The notes beneath the pieces are model-generated. The model was not told the DNA's origin and did no database searches. It worked only from the letters and a program-made list of their open reading frames with translations. A DNA stretch of 64,000 bases, taken from contig NZ_FAOZ01000002.1 of assembly GCF_001536285.1 (NCBI RefSeq), positions 248,001 through 312,000 on the forward strand, in the 5' to 3' direction. The stretch is from Parafrankia irregularis (GTDB lineage Bacteria > Actinomycetota > Actinomycetes > Frankiales > Frankiaceae). A program made the translations under genes and the position numbers. This document shows positions 9,288 to 17,573 of the stretch, piece by piece. Each line of letters begins with the position of its first letter. Position 1 is the first letter of the stretch.

Positions 9288-9317
9288 GGATTTTGGTTGT
9301 CCTGACGACCGAAATCC
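9288..9317 (+). repeat. 30-bp intergenic palindrome, copy 2 (class B, dimer partner)
   Basis: Arms GGATTTTGGTTGT and ACGACCGAAATCC around CCTG; the changes leave G-T type pairs in RNA. It has the same flanks as copy 1 and begins exactly 95 bp after it, making a head-to-tail dimer. Confidence 0.95.
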
Positions 9318-9416
9318 TCAGGTCTTGCTCGGTAGCAGCGGTGTGGAAAGGAACTACTGCGGCGTACAGCCAGGGAGTGCTGACGCGGCGTGTGGCCAGG
9401 CCGACCCCCGGTCGGA

Positions 9417-9447
9417 ACCCTACGGGGGGAGGGTATGGGCGTAGGGT
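9417..9447. promoter_or_regulatory. Inverted repeat with G-tract, candidate metal-sensor operator
   Basis: Arms ACCCTACG and CGTAGGGT (8 bp, perfect) flank a 15-bp spacer. The left part contains TACGGGGGGAGGGTA (9421-9435), like the G-tract operators of CsoR/RcnR metal sensors. It lies about 75 bp before the heavy-metal-binding protein gene. No csoR gene is in the window, so the assignment is speculative. Confidence 0.35.
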
Positions 9448-9522
9448 TCTCTCCGTCGGCAACCCGCGGTCCCGTGCGGAATCGTCCGGGGCACGCGCGA
9501 GCACATCACGGGAGGCGTCGCC

Positions 9523-9747
9523 ATGTCCGTCACCAGCATCGTGACCACCTACAGCGTCACCGGGATGACCTGCGGCCACTGCGCCGCGGCCGTCAGCGAG
9601 GAGATCTCCCAGCTGCCGGTGGTGAGCTCGGTCGACATCGAGGTCGCCACCGGCCGGGTGAGCGTGACCAGCACCGGCGAGATCGACGACGCCGCGGTCG
9701 GCGCCGCCGTCGCGGAGGCCGGGTACACCCTCGCCGGGCGCGTCTGA
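9523..9747 (+). CDS. Heavy-metal-associated (CopZ-like) copper chaperone
   Basis: 74 residues forming a single HMA ferredoxin-like domain. The metal motif is GMTCGHC (Cys17, Cys20), followed by AAAVSEEISQL, VDIEVATGRVSV and the closing AVAEAGYTLAG. Such proteins bind Cu(I) in the cytoplasm and pass it to P-type ATPases or repressors. No copper ATPase is adjacent; the gene stands alone between the hem operon and hemL. A possible G-tract operator lies upstream and a hairpin terminator downstream. Confidence 0.9.
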   Translation: MSVTSIVTTYSVTGMTCGHCAAAVSEEISQLPVVSSVDIEVATGRVSVTSTGEIDDAAVGAAVAEAGYTLAGRV

Positions 9748-10375
9748 CCGCCGCGGGCGGAGGCGCGGGGCGCCGGCGCGGTGCGCCGTGCGCGGTGGAG
9801 GCTCCGGCGGCGGTTCCGTGAGCCGGGGCAGCCCACGGAACCGCCGGTGAAAGCAGCCGGCTCCTACAGGGTGGCTCCTGTGAGGAAGGCCGCTTAGGAC
9901 AGCCATTCCTGTCGATCATCGTCCGGCGGGCCGTATCGTCGTCCGCGGTCGGGCTCTGCCAGCGCATTCGCCTGGCGGGGAGCGGCATCGTCATTCAGCC
10001 GGGTTCGGCGTGGCGGAATATCATCGACCCAGCGGCCGGGCAAGGCTCCTGGCCGCTACCGGACCAGGGCTGCCTGCCGCGGAACCCACGCGGCGTCATC
10101 CGCGCGGCTCCCTCGGAGCGTGGAGCGCGGGTGCGCCCTGGCCGTCATGAGCCGCCGCCGGTGGGCGGCCGGGGCAGACCCCCGTCCGCCGGCGGCCTTC
10201 GAGTAGGTCGGCGCCGTCACAGGTTTCGCTGCCCTCCCCGGCGGATCGGGCCGGCGTGCACGCAGCCGCTGCTTTCGCGGGCAGGCCGGCCGCCGGGCGG
10301 GTGCGGCCGGGTCGTACCGGATTCGGCTGCCGCGCCGGACGCGTGCCGGCCGGCGAGACCTGCGAGGATCGGAGC
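9748..10375. other. 628-bp gene-free stretch before hemL
   Basis: Contains the hairpin at 9808-9846 and, beyond that, GC-rich sequence without a convincing gene, RNA or promoter. Confidence 0.5.
9808..9846 (+). terminator. Hairpin terminator after the HMA protein gene
   Basis: Perfect 13-bp arms CGGCGGTTCCGTG and CACGGAACCGCCG around a 13-nt loop, 61 bp after the stop codon. No T run follows, as is common for hairpin terminators in high-GC actinobacteria. Confidence 0.6.
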
Positions 10376-11728
10376 ATGGTGGTTCCATCTGCCGCACCGG
10401 CGTCCGAGGATCTGTTCGAGCGCGCCCAGCGGGTTGTCCCCGGTGGAGTGAACTCCCCGGTACGCGCGTTCCGCGCTGTCGGCGGCACTCCCCGCTTCAT
10501 GGTCGGCGGCGACGGGCCCCGGCTCGTCGACGCCGACGGCCGGTCCTACATCGACCTGGTCTGTTCCTGGGGGCCGATGATCCTCGGCCACGCCCATCCG
10601 GAGGTCGTCGAGGCGATCACCACGGCCGCGGCCCGGGGGACCAGCTTCGGCACCCCGACCCCGGGCGAGGTGGAGCTCGCCGAGCTCATCGTCGAGCGGA
10701 TCCGGCCCGTGGAGCAGGTGCGCCTGGTCAACTCGGGCACCGAGGCGACGATGAGCGCCATCCGGCTGGCCAGGGGGTTCACCGGCCGCTCCACGGTCGT
10801 CAAGTTCGCGGGCTGCTATCACGGTCACGTCGACGCCCTGCTCGCCGCCGCTGGCTCCGGTGTCGCGACCCTCGGCCTGCCCGACACCCCGGGCGTCACC
10901 GGGGCCTCCACCGCCGACACCATCGTCCTGCCGTACAACGATCTCGAACTGGTCAAGGCGACGTTCGCCGAGCGCGGCGACAGCATCGCGGCAGTGATCA
11001 CCGAAGCCGTCGCCGCGAACATGGGTGTCGTCCCGCCGCTGCCCGGCTTCAACGCCGGTCTGCGGCGCCTGTGCGACGAGTACGGCGCCCTGCTGGTGTT
11101 CGACGAGGTCATGACGGGCTTCCGGCTCTCCCGGGACGGCTGGTGGGGGCTGGAGGGCGCCCAGCAGGGCTGGGAGCCGGACCTGTTCACCTTCGGCAAG
11201 GTGATGGGCGGTGGTCTGCCCGCCGCGGCGTTCGGCGGCCGGGCCGACGTGATGGCGCGGCTCGCCCCCGCCGGGCCCGTCTACCAGGCGGGCACCCTTT
11301 CCGGGAACCCGCTGGCGGTGGCCGCCGGGCTGGCCACCCTGCGCGCCTGCACCGACGAGGTCTACGCGACCGTCGACGCGCGGGCCGCCGATGTGGCCGG
11401 CATCGTCTCCACCGCCCTCACCGAGCAGGGCGTGCCGCACCTGGTCAACAGTGCCGGATCCCTGTTCAGCGTGTTCTTCACCGAGGCGGCCGCGGTGGTG
11501 GACTACGCGGGGGCGAAGGAGCAGGCGAGCGAGCGCTACGCGGCGTTCTTCCACACCATGCTCGACGAGGGCATCTACCTGCCGCCGTCGGCGTTCGAGG
11601 CGTGGTTCCTCTCGGCGGCCCACGACGACGAGGCGGTCGAACGGATAGCAGCCGCGGCCCCGGCGGCCGCGCGGGCCGCCGCGGCGGTCGCCGTCGGCTC
11701 GGAGCCGGCCGGCGGCGGTGCCGCGTGA
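10376..11728 (+). CDS. hemL: Glutamate-1-semialdehyde 2,1-aminomutase
   Basis: 450 residues. PLP enzyme converting glutamate-1-semialdehyde, the product of HemA, to 5-aminolevulinate. Family marks: [13 protein letters not shown] at the N-terminus, [33 protein letters not shown] and the PLP lysine in [19 protein letters not shown] (about 275). The ATG at 10376 gives a normal N-terminus. The end overlaps the histidine phosphatase gene. The order hemL, phosphatase, ccs genes matches M. tuberculosis Rv0524 onward. It is unlinked to rex-hemACDB by about 1.3 kb, with its own upstream region. Confidence 0.97.
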   Translation: MVVPSAAPASEDLFERAQRVVPGGVNSPVRAFRAVGGTPRFMVGGDGPRLVDADGRSYIDLVCSWGPMILGHAHPEVVEAITTAAARGTSFGTPTPGEVELAELIVERIRPVEQVRLVNSGTEATMSAIRLARGFTGRSTVVKFAGCYHGHVDALLAAAGSGVATLGLPDTPGVTGASTADTIVLPYNDLELVKATFAERGDSIAAVITEAVAANMGVVPPLPGFNAGLRRLCDEYGALLVFDEVMTGFRLSRDGWWGLEGAQQGWEPDLFTFGKVMGGGLPAAAFGGRADVMARLAPAGPVYQAGTLSGNPLAVAAGLATLRACTDEVYATVDARAADVAGIVSTALTEQGVPHLVNSAGSLFSVFFTEAAAVVDYAGAKEQASERYAAFFHTMLDEGIYLPPSAFEAWFLSAAHDDEAVERIAAAAPAAARAAAAVAVGSEPAGGGAA

Positions 11729-12369
11729 GCGGCCCACAGCTCACCACGGTCCATCTCGTCCGGCACGGGGAGGTCTTCAACCCCGAGAAGGTGCTCTACG
11801 GCCGGCTGCCCGGCTACCGGCTCTCCGAGACCGGTGAGCGGCAGGCCAAGGTCACCGCCGAGCACCTCGCCGCGCTGGACGTCGCCGTGGTCGTCGCGAG
11901 CCCGCTGGAGCGGGCCCGGCAGACCGCCACGCCGATCGCGGAAGCCCACGGGGTGGAGCTCCAGATCGACCCGCGGCTGATCGAGAGCCGCAACGCGTTC
12001 GAGGGCCGGTCGTTCGAGGCCGGGCCCGCCGTCCTGCGCCACCCCCGGATGTGGAAGCTGCTGCGCAACCCGCTGAAGCCGTCCTGGGGTGAGCCGTACA
12101 CCGAGATCGCGCAGCGGATGCTGGCCAGCGCCGCCGAGTGGCGGGACGCCTTCCCGGGGCGGCACGTGGTCCTGGTCAGCCACCAGCTGCCGGTGTGGAC
12201 CGCCCGGCGCGCGCTGGAAGGCCAGCACCTGTGGCATCGCCCGGACCGGCGCCAGTGCGCACTGGCGAGTGTCACCTCCGCGGTCTACCGGGGCGATCAG
12301 CTCGTCCGGGTGGACTACGCCGAGCCCAACGGGCCCACCGGCAACGCGGCCGGCTCCGTCGGCGCCTGA
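11725..12369 (+). CDS. Histidine phosphatase (phosphoglycerate mutase-like) family protein
   Basis: 214 residues. The phosphohistidine motif LVRHGE is at 11-16 (His14), with the second histidine in [14 protein letters not shown] (about 152) and a partner region [15 protein letters not shown]. The family includes phosphatases and mutases acting on small phosphates; no substrate can be read here. Its place between hemL and the cytochrome c genes matches Rv0525 in M. tuberculosis. The GTG start overlaps the hemL stop by four bases. Confidence 0.9.
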   Translation: MSGPQLTTVHLVRHGEVFNPEKVLYGRLPGYRLSETGERQAKVTAEHLAALDVAVVVASPLERARQTATPIAEAHGVELQIDPRLIESRNAFEGRSFEAGPAVLRHPRMWKLLRNPLKPSWGEPYTEIAQRMLASAAEWRDAFPGRHVVLVSHQLPVWTARRALEGQHLWHRPDRRQCALASVTSAVYRGDQLVRVDYAEPNGPTGNAAGSVGA

Positions 12370-12387
12370 CGCCGGTTCGCCTCGGCG

Positions 12388-13410
12388 GTGATCCACCCAG
12401 CGTTGTGGTGCCTGCGGTGCCCGGTCTGCGCGAGCCCGTTCGCCGGCGCTCCCAGCCCGGCGGGCGCCGACGGCCCGGCAGGAGCACAGGGCCCGGCTGG
12501 TGTGCCGGGCCCGCCCTCCTCGGGCGGGTCCGGGGCGCCTGGAGCGCTCCGTTGTGCCGAAGGCCACTCCTTCGACGTCGAGCGGTCCGGCTACCTGAAC
12601 CTGCGGACCGGCCGGGCCAGGCGGGTCGTCGGGGACACCGCGGAGATGGTCCGGGCCCGGGCGGACTTCCTGGGCCGTGGTCACTTCGCGCCCCTCACCA
12701 CCCGGCTCACCCAGCTCGCCCGGCTGACCCACGGCACGAGCCCCGCCCGCCCCGCCCGCGCCGCCCGCGCCGCCCGCCCCGCCGGGCTCGCCGCGGGGGC
12801 GGCGGGGGCGGCGGCCGGCCTCGAGCTGGCCCTTGAGATCGGCGCGGGGACGGCACATCACCTCGCGGCGATCGTGGACGACTGTCCTGAGCGTCTCGGC
12901 CTCGCCGCGGACGTGTCGAAGTTCGCGCTGCGCCGGGCGGCCCGGGCCCATCCGCGCATCGGCGCGGTCGCGTTCGACGTCGCGGACCGCTGGCCGCTGC
13001 CCGACGCCTCCGTCGACGTCCTGCTCGACGTGTTCGCGCCGCGCAATCTGCCCCAGATGCGCCGGCTGCTGCGGCCCGGCGGCGCGTTGCTCCTGGTGAC
13101 CCCTGGCGACGATCACCTGGTGGAGCTGCGTGACGCGCTCGGGCTGGTCGGCATCCACCCGGGCAAGCGGGACCGCCTGGCGGCGGAGCTGGCCGGCCAC
13201 TTCGACCAGCCGACGTCCGAGACGCTGACCTTCACCCTCCACCTGGCGGCGGACGAACTGGTCGAGCTGGCCCTCATGGGCCCCAGCGGCCATCACACCG
13301 ACGCGGCCGAGCTCCGGCGCCGGCTCGCCACCGCGCTGTCACCCGGACGTACCGGGATGGATGTCACAGCCTCGTTCGTCATCGACCACGCGCCGGTGGC
13401 CTCAGCCTGA
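12388..13410 (+). CDS. RlmA-like rRNA guanine-N1 methyltransferase with collagen-like loop
   Basis: 340 residues. An N-terminal zinc ribbon (Cys11, Cys14, Cys56, His60; CPVC ... LRCAEGHSFD) and a C-terminal Rossmann methyltransferase domain (EIGAGTAHHL, about 148; APRNLPQMRRLLRPGG). This pairing is typical of 23S rRNA (guanine-N1)-methyltransferases RlmA(I)/(II); the exact base is not predictable. Residues ~20-50 insert Gly-X-Y collagen-like triplets (GADGPAGAQGPAGVPGPP) inside the zinc ribbon, between the two Cys pairs. A second Ala/Arg-rich run lies near 120-145. GTG start; 18 bp after the phosphatase stop. Confidence 0.85.
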   Translation: MIHPALWCLRCPVCASPFAGAPSPAGADGPAGAQGPAGVPGPPSSGGSGAPGALRCAEGHSFDVERSGYLNLRTGRARRVVGDTAEMVRARADFLGRGHFAPLTTRLTQLARLTHGTSPARPARAARAARPAGLAAGAAGAAAGLELALEIGAGTAHHLAAIVDDCPERLGLAADVSKFALRRAARAHPRIGAVAFDVADRWPLPDASVDVLLDVFAPRNLPQMRRLLRPGGALLLVTPGDDHLVELRDALGLVGIHPGKRDRLAAELAGHFDQPTSETLTFTLHLAADELVELALMGPSGHHTDAAELRRRLATALSPGRTGMDVTASFVIDHAPVASA

Positions 13411-13612
13411 CCTCGGGCTGACCAGGAGCGTGCCGACCCGGCGGGCAAAGCGCCACGCCCCAGCGGGCGAAGCCCCACGCACGGCCGCGTCGCGGCGGCC
13501 CCGGTGCCGGTCCGGCGGCGGGGAGCGACGAAGGTCCCGGGACGGACGGCCCCGGTTCGGACGGCGAAGCCCCGGCCCATGCGGCCGCCGGGGCACCTAC
13601 TCTGGGAGACGT

Positions 13613-13636
13613 AGTTCTACAGTTGGTCGTAGAACT
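13613..13636. promoter_or_regulatory. Inverted repeat before ccsX
   Basis: Arms AGTTCTAC and GTAGAACT (8 bp, perfect) around AGTTGGTC, centred about 50 bp before the chosen ccsX start. Likely an operator for the cytochrome c biogenesis operon; regulator unknown. It overlaps a possible TTG start at 13623, which argues against that start. Confidence 0.4.
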
Positions 13637-13673
13637 CCGGCGGGTTGAAGGGAGCGGGCTCATCCTCGGCTGG

Positions 13674-14264
13674 GTGCGGGACACAAGACGGGCACGCGCC
13701 ACGGTGGCTGGTGCCGTCGCCGCGGTGCTGCTCGCCGGCGGCGGGCTCGCGGGCTGCTCCGCCAACGCGAACAAGGTGGACGCCACCGGCGGCGGGGGCT
13801 ACGGATTCGTCCAACAGGCCCCCGGGCAGGACTTCGTGGCCCCGGCGCAGCGACGGGCCGCGCCGAAGCTGGCCGGTGAGACCCTCGACGGCGACCAGCT
13901 CGACCTCGCGTCCCTGCGCGGCAAACCCGTCGTGCTGAACTTCTGGGCCTCCTGGTGCGCGCCGTGCCGGGCCGAGACCCCGCACCTGGTGACGCTGGCG
14001 GCCGACAATCCCGATGTCGCCTTCGTGGGGGTGGATGAGAAGGAGGAGCCGGCCAGCGCCAGGGCGTTCGTCCGCGACTTCAAGGTCACCTACCCCAGCG
14101 TCATCGACCGGCTGGGCACGCTCGCGGCGGGGTGGCCGATCTCCATCGGGCTGCCGTCGACCATCGTCCTCGACGCCGAGGGCCGCATCGCCGCGCGTTT
14201 CACCGGCGGTGTCGTGCCCGAGGACCTCACCAAGATCCTTACCCAGCTCCGGACGGAGGCCTGA
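13674..14264 (+). CDS. ccsX: Thioredoxin-like lipoprotein for cytochrome c maturation (TlpA/ResA/CcsX)
   Basis: 196 residues from GTG 13674. An Arg-rich n-region and hydrophobic core ([16 protein letters not shown]) end at the lipobox LAGC (Cys28), so it is a membrane-anchored extracytoplasmic protein. The thioredoxin fold has [15 protein letters not shown] (redox pair about 95/98) and the cis-Pro region [14 protein letters not shown]. ResA-type proteins reduce apocytochrome c CXXCH cysteines for haem attachment, using electrons from CcdA, encoded next. A TTG at 13623 in the same frame is possible but would bury the signal peptide. Confidence 0.9.
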   Translation: MRDTRRARATVAGAVAAVLLAGGGLAGCSANANKVDATGGGGYGFVQQAPGQDFVAPAQRRAAPKLAGETLDGDQLDLASLRGKPVVLNFWASWCAPCRAETPHLVTLAADNPDVAFVGVDEKEEPASARAFVRDFKVTYPSVIDRLGTLAAGWPISIGLPSTIVLDAEGRIAARFTGGVVPEDLTKILTQLRTEA

Positions 14265-14271
14265 CCTCCCG

Positions 14272-15327
14272 ATGGGTGTCGTGGACGTCGTCTCGGACGG
14301 ACCGCTGCTGATCGCGGCACCGGTCGCCGTCGCGGCCGGGCTGTTGTCCTTCCTGTCGCCCTGCGTCCTGCCCCTGGTCCCCGGCTACCTGTCCTTCATC
14401 ACCGGTCTGTCGGGTGAGGATCTCGAGCGGCGCTCCGCGAGGGCCGAGGTCGCCGAGACGGCCGAGACGGCCGGGTCGGGCGGGCCGGGGCCGGGGCCGG
14501 CCGGGGCGAGTGAACCGGCCCTGTCGGCCGGGTCGGCCGGGTCCGGCGAGCCGGTGGTCCTGACCGGTGCCGTGCCGGCCGTGCCGGCCGCGGTGGCAGT
14601 GGCCGGTGGGCCCGCGAACGAGACGCCGGTCCTGGCTGGAACATCGGCGGCTGCGGTCGGCGTGCCCGCCGCGCCGGGCCACGGTGCGTCGCCCCGGCGG
14701 CAACCCTGGTCGTCGCGCTGGCTCGGAGACATCCGCCATGCCGGCCGGGTGACGGCGGGGACCGGGCTGTTCGTCCTCGGTTTCAGCATCGTGTTCGTGA
14801 CCTATGGAGTCGCGTTCGGCGGCCTGGGGCAGTGGCTGAAGATCCATCAGGTCGGGCTGAGCCAGGTGCTCGGCGTGGTGACGATCGTGATGGGCCTCGG
14901 GTTCGCCGGCGTGTTCTCGCGGATGTCGTGGGCCAACCGTGAATGGCGTTTCCACCGGTTGCCCTCACCCGGGCTGCTCGGTGCCCCCGCCCTTGGCGTG
15001 ATGTTCGGCCTCGGCTGGGCGCCCTGCATCGGCCCGACCCTGACCGCCGTGCTCGGCCTCGCCGCGACGAGCGCCACCGCCGAGCGCGGGGCCTTCCTCT
15101 CCGCCATGTACTGCCTCGGCCTCGGCCTGCCGTTTCTCGTCGTCGGACTCGCCTTCCGCCGCGCCGCCGGGGCGCTGCTGGTGGTCCGGCGCCATGCCCG
15201 GTTCCTCGCGCTGGCCGGCGGCGCCATGCTGATCGCGGTCGGAGCGCTTCAGCTCACCGGAGGCTGGACCGATCTGGTCGACCAGCTGCGTCCGTACGCG
15301 CCCGGATTCTCGGAGACCCCGCTGTGA
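14272..15327 (+). CDS. ccdA: Cytochrome c biogenesis membrane protein CcdA
   Basis: 351 residues. CcdA moves reducing power across the membrane from cytoplasmic thioredoxin to CcsX. The two functional cysteines sit in LSFLSPCVLPLVPGYLSF (TM1) and GLGWAPCIGPTL (TM4), and about six membrane helices are visible. Residues ~48-145, between TM1 and TM2, are a Gly/Pro/Ala-rich cytoplasmic insert (GSGGPGPGPAGAS, GSAGSGEP) of about 95 residues, which makes the protein longer than typical CcdA (~230-250). ATG 14272 lies 7 bp after the ccsX stop; the stop overlaps resB. Confidence 0.93.
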   Translation: MGVVDVVSDGPLLIAAPVAVAAGLLSFLSPCVLPLVPGYLSFITGLSGEDLERRSARAEVAETAETAGSGGPGPGPAGASEPALSAGSAGSGEPVVLTGAVPAVPAAVAVAGGPANETPVLAGTSAAAVGVPAAPGHGASPRRQPWSSRWLGDIRHAGRVTAGTGLFVLGFSIVFVTYGVAFGGLGQWLKIHQVGLSQVLGVVTIVMGLGFAGVFSRMSWANREWRFHRLPSPGLLGAPALGVMFGLGWAPCIGPTLTAVLGLAATSATAERGAFLSAMYCLGLGLPFLVVGLAFRRAAGALLVVRRHARFLALAGGAMLIAVGALQLTGGWTDLVDQLRPYAPGFSETPL

Positions 15328-17573
15328 CCGCACGCCCCACCGCCCCGTCCGGACACGTCGACGGGCTGATGCCAGACGACCCGACGGTGCTGGAAGCACC
15401 GGAGGCGTTCGACCCCCCGGCCCCCAGGGACCCGCGAAGCACACGGTCGCCCGGCGCGGACAGTCCGCCCGCCGTGTCGGATGCGCCCACCGGAACACCG
15501 GACGCATCCGATACGGCGGGCAGTCCGTGGGAGCCGCCCGGCACGGCCCCGTCAGGCGCTTCGGCCACGGCCGCTTCAACGGCTGGGGGAGTGGCGGCTG
15601 GAGGAGTAGCGGCAGGGAACCCCTGGGCTGTGGGCACGGCGGGTGCGGGCACGGCCGGTGCCGGTGTCGGGGCGGGAGTGCGGACCCGATCCGGCGCGGT
15701 GGCGCTGCTCGTGCGCTCCTGGCGCCAGCTCACCAGCATGCGCCTGGCGTTGGTGTTGCTGTTCATGCTGGCGGCCGCCGCGGTATGGGGGTCGCTCTTC
15801 CCGCAGCGCAACATCAACCCGATGAGGGTCGAGCAGTTCATCGCCGACCATCCCACCGCCGGTCCGTGGCTGGACCGGATCGGCATGTTCGGAGTCTTCG
15901 GCTCGCCCTGGTTCTCCGCCATCTATCTGCTGCTGTTCATCTCGTTGATCGGCTGCCTGTGGTCACGGGTGATCTGGCATGCCCGGGCGCTGTTCACCGC
16001 GCCGCCGAAGGCGCCGGCCCGCCCGGGCCGGCTGCCCGGCGGCAGCACCTGGACGAGTTCGCTCGATGCCGCCGAGGCGGTGGCGCGTGCCCGCGGTGTG
16101 CTGCGTAAACGCCGCTTCCGGGTCGCGGTCGCCGGTGCTGACGCCCGACGTCCCGACGGAAGCCCCGACCACTCCGCGGCCGCGGAGAAGGGCTTCCTGC
16201 GCGAGACCGGCAACCTGGTGTTCCACATCGCGCTGGTCGTGATGCTGGCCGGCGTGGGGCTCGGCTCCTGGTTCGGGTATCAGGGCTCCGTCCTGGTCAT
16301 CACCGGCAACGGGTTCGCCAACACGCTGATCGCCTACGACACCTACACCGGCGGCGCGCTGGTCGATCCGGTGGATCTGCAGCCGTTCTCGATGACCCTC
16401 GACACCTTCGAGGCGACGTATCAGGACAACGGCCAGCCGGCCGACTTCAGGGCCGACGTCACGTATGCGGAGGACCTCGACTCTCCGAAGAAGACCGCGA
16501 CCGTGCGGGTCAACCATCCGCTGAAGATCGGCGACACGAAGATCTATCTGATCGGCCACGGGTACGCGCCGCACTTCGTCCTGCGTGACAAGGCCGGGGA
16601 GGTCGTCTGGGAGTCGTATGTTCCGTGCACCCCCCGCGACGGCATGTTCACCTCGACCTGCACGGTGAAGATCCCCGACACGGGGCTGCCCGCGACCGGT
16701 GCGCTCAAGGAGCCGCAGCAGCTCGCGTTCAGCGGCGTGTTCACCCCGACGACCGTGCTCAAACCTGGCCACGGCTACGTCTCGACCTACCCGGCCGCCA
16801 CCGCTCCGGGCCTCACCATCACCGGATTCGTCGGCAACCTGCACCTCAACGAGGGCATCCCGCAGAACGTCTACACCGTCGACACCCGGGACATGACCCA
16901 GTTCACGATGACCGGGCCGGCCGGGGAGAACCTGATCGCCCAGGTCGTGGCGCCCAACAACCCGAAGCAGCGGACGCTGACCGGTCTGCCGGGCGGGCTG
17001 TCTCTCGAGGTGGACGGCGTGCGTGAGTTCGCCACCTTCCAGACCAAGTCCGACCCCTACAAGGGGCTGGTGCTGGGAGCGGCCATAGCGATCATCGCGG
17101 GCCTGATCGCGAGCCTGCGGGTGCGGCGGCGGCGGGTGTGGGTGCGGGCGACGCCGCTGGCCGGCGGCGGCTGCACCGTGGAGATCGGCGGGCTGTCCCG
17201 CTCGGACGCCCAGGGCTTCGCCACCGAGCTGACCACCGTCACCCAGGCGATCCGTGACGAGACCGCGCGTGACGAGGCCGCGCGGGACGCACCACCGGCG
17301 TCGGAAGGGTCCGCGCGGGACGTACCGGCGTCGGGCGGAACCGTGCAGGGCGGAACCGTGCAGTGCGAGACCGCGGAAGTTCACACCGCGAAAGATCACA
17401 CCGCACAGGACCGCGCCGTGCGGGTTGACGCCGCCGGGGCCGAGGCCGTGCCGGGCGACACCGACCTGACCGGAACCGGCGCGGCCGGAACCGATGCTGC
17501 CGACACGGACGCGGCGACCAGCACCACCAGCGAAGACGCGGCAACCAGCACCACCAGCGAACGGGAGCCTTGA
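15324..17573 (+). CDS. resB: Cytochrome c biogenesis protein ResB (CcsB/Ccs1 family)
   Basis: 749 residues. After a disordered Pro/Ala/Gly-rich cytoplasmic region (1-130) comes the ResB domain: TM LTSMRLALVLLFMLAAAAVW, RNINPMRVEQFIADHP, two further helices, a large extracytoplasmic domain, and a last TM (GLVLGAAIAIIAGLIASLRV, about 580). The C-terminal ~130 residues are acidic/Thr-rich and repetitive (RDETARDEAARDA, TSTTSEDAATSTTSE). With CcsA it forms the system II haem transporter and synthetase. GTG overlaps the ccdA stop and the end overlaps ccsA by one base (TGATG). Confidence 0.93.
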   Translation: MTARPTAPSGHVDGLMPDDPTVLEAPEAFDPPAPRDPRSTRSPGADSPPAVSDAPTGTPDASDTAGSPWEPPGTAPSGASATAASTAGGVAAGGVAAGNPWAVGTAGAGTAGAGVGAGVRTRSGAVALLVRSWRQLTSMRLALVLLFMLAAAAVWGSLFPQRNINPMRVEQFIADHPTAGPWLDRIGMFGVFGSPWFSAIYLLLFISLIGCLWSRVIWHARALFTAPPKAPARPGRLPGGSTWTSSLDAAEAVARARGVLRKRRFRVAVAGADARRPDGSPDHSAAAEKGFLRETGNLVFHIALVVMLAGVGLGSWFGYQGSVLVITGNGFANTLIAYDTYTGGALVDPVDLQPFSMTLDTFEATYQDNGQPADFRADVTYAEDLDSPKKTATVRVNHPLKIGDTKIYLIGHGYAPHFVLRDKAGEVVWESYVPCTPRDGMFTSTCTVKIPDTGLPATGALKEPQQLAFSGVFTPTTVLKPGHGYVSTYPAATAPGLTITGFVGNLHLNEGIPQNVYTVDTRDMTQFTMTGPAGENLIAQVVAPNNPKQRTLTGLPGGLSLEVDGVREFATFQTKSDPYKGLVLGAAIAIIAGLIASLRVRRRRVWVRATPLAGGGCTVEIGGLSRSDAQGFATELTTVTQAIRDETARDEAARDAPPASEGSARDVPASGGTVQGGTVQCETAEVHTAKDHTAQDRAVRVDAAGAEAVPGDTDLTGTGAAGTDAADTDAATSTTSEDAATSTTSEREP

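Larger units (their letters stand above)
9108..9522. other. Gene-free stretch after hemB
   Basis: No credible gene. It holds the class B palindrome dimer (9193-9222 and 9288-9317) and, closer to the next gene, an inverted repeat with a G-tract (9417-9447). Confidence 0.7.

Noticed and set aside
9193-9317. Repeated palindromes with regular spacing as a CRISPR array
   Set aside because: Only two units per locus, the spacers between them are similar at the two loci rather than unique, and no cas genes are present.
13623-13673. TTG start giving a longer ccsX product
   Set aside because: It lies inside the inverted repeat at 13613-13636 and would add residues before the signal peptide; GTG 13674 gives a standard lipoprotein N-terminus.
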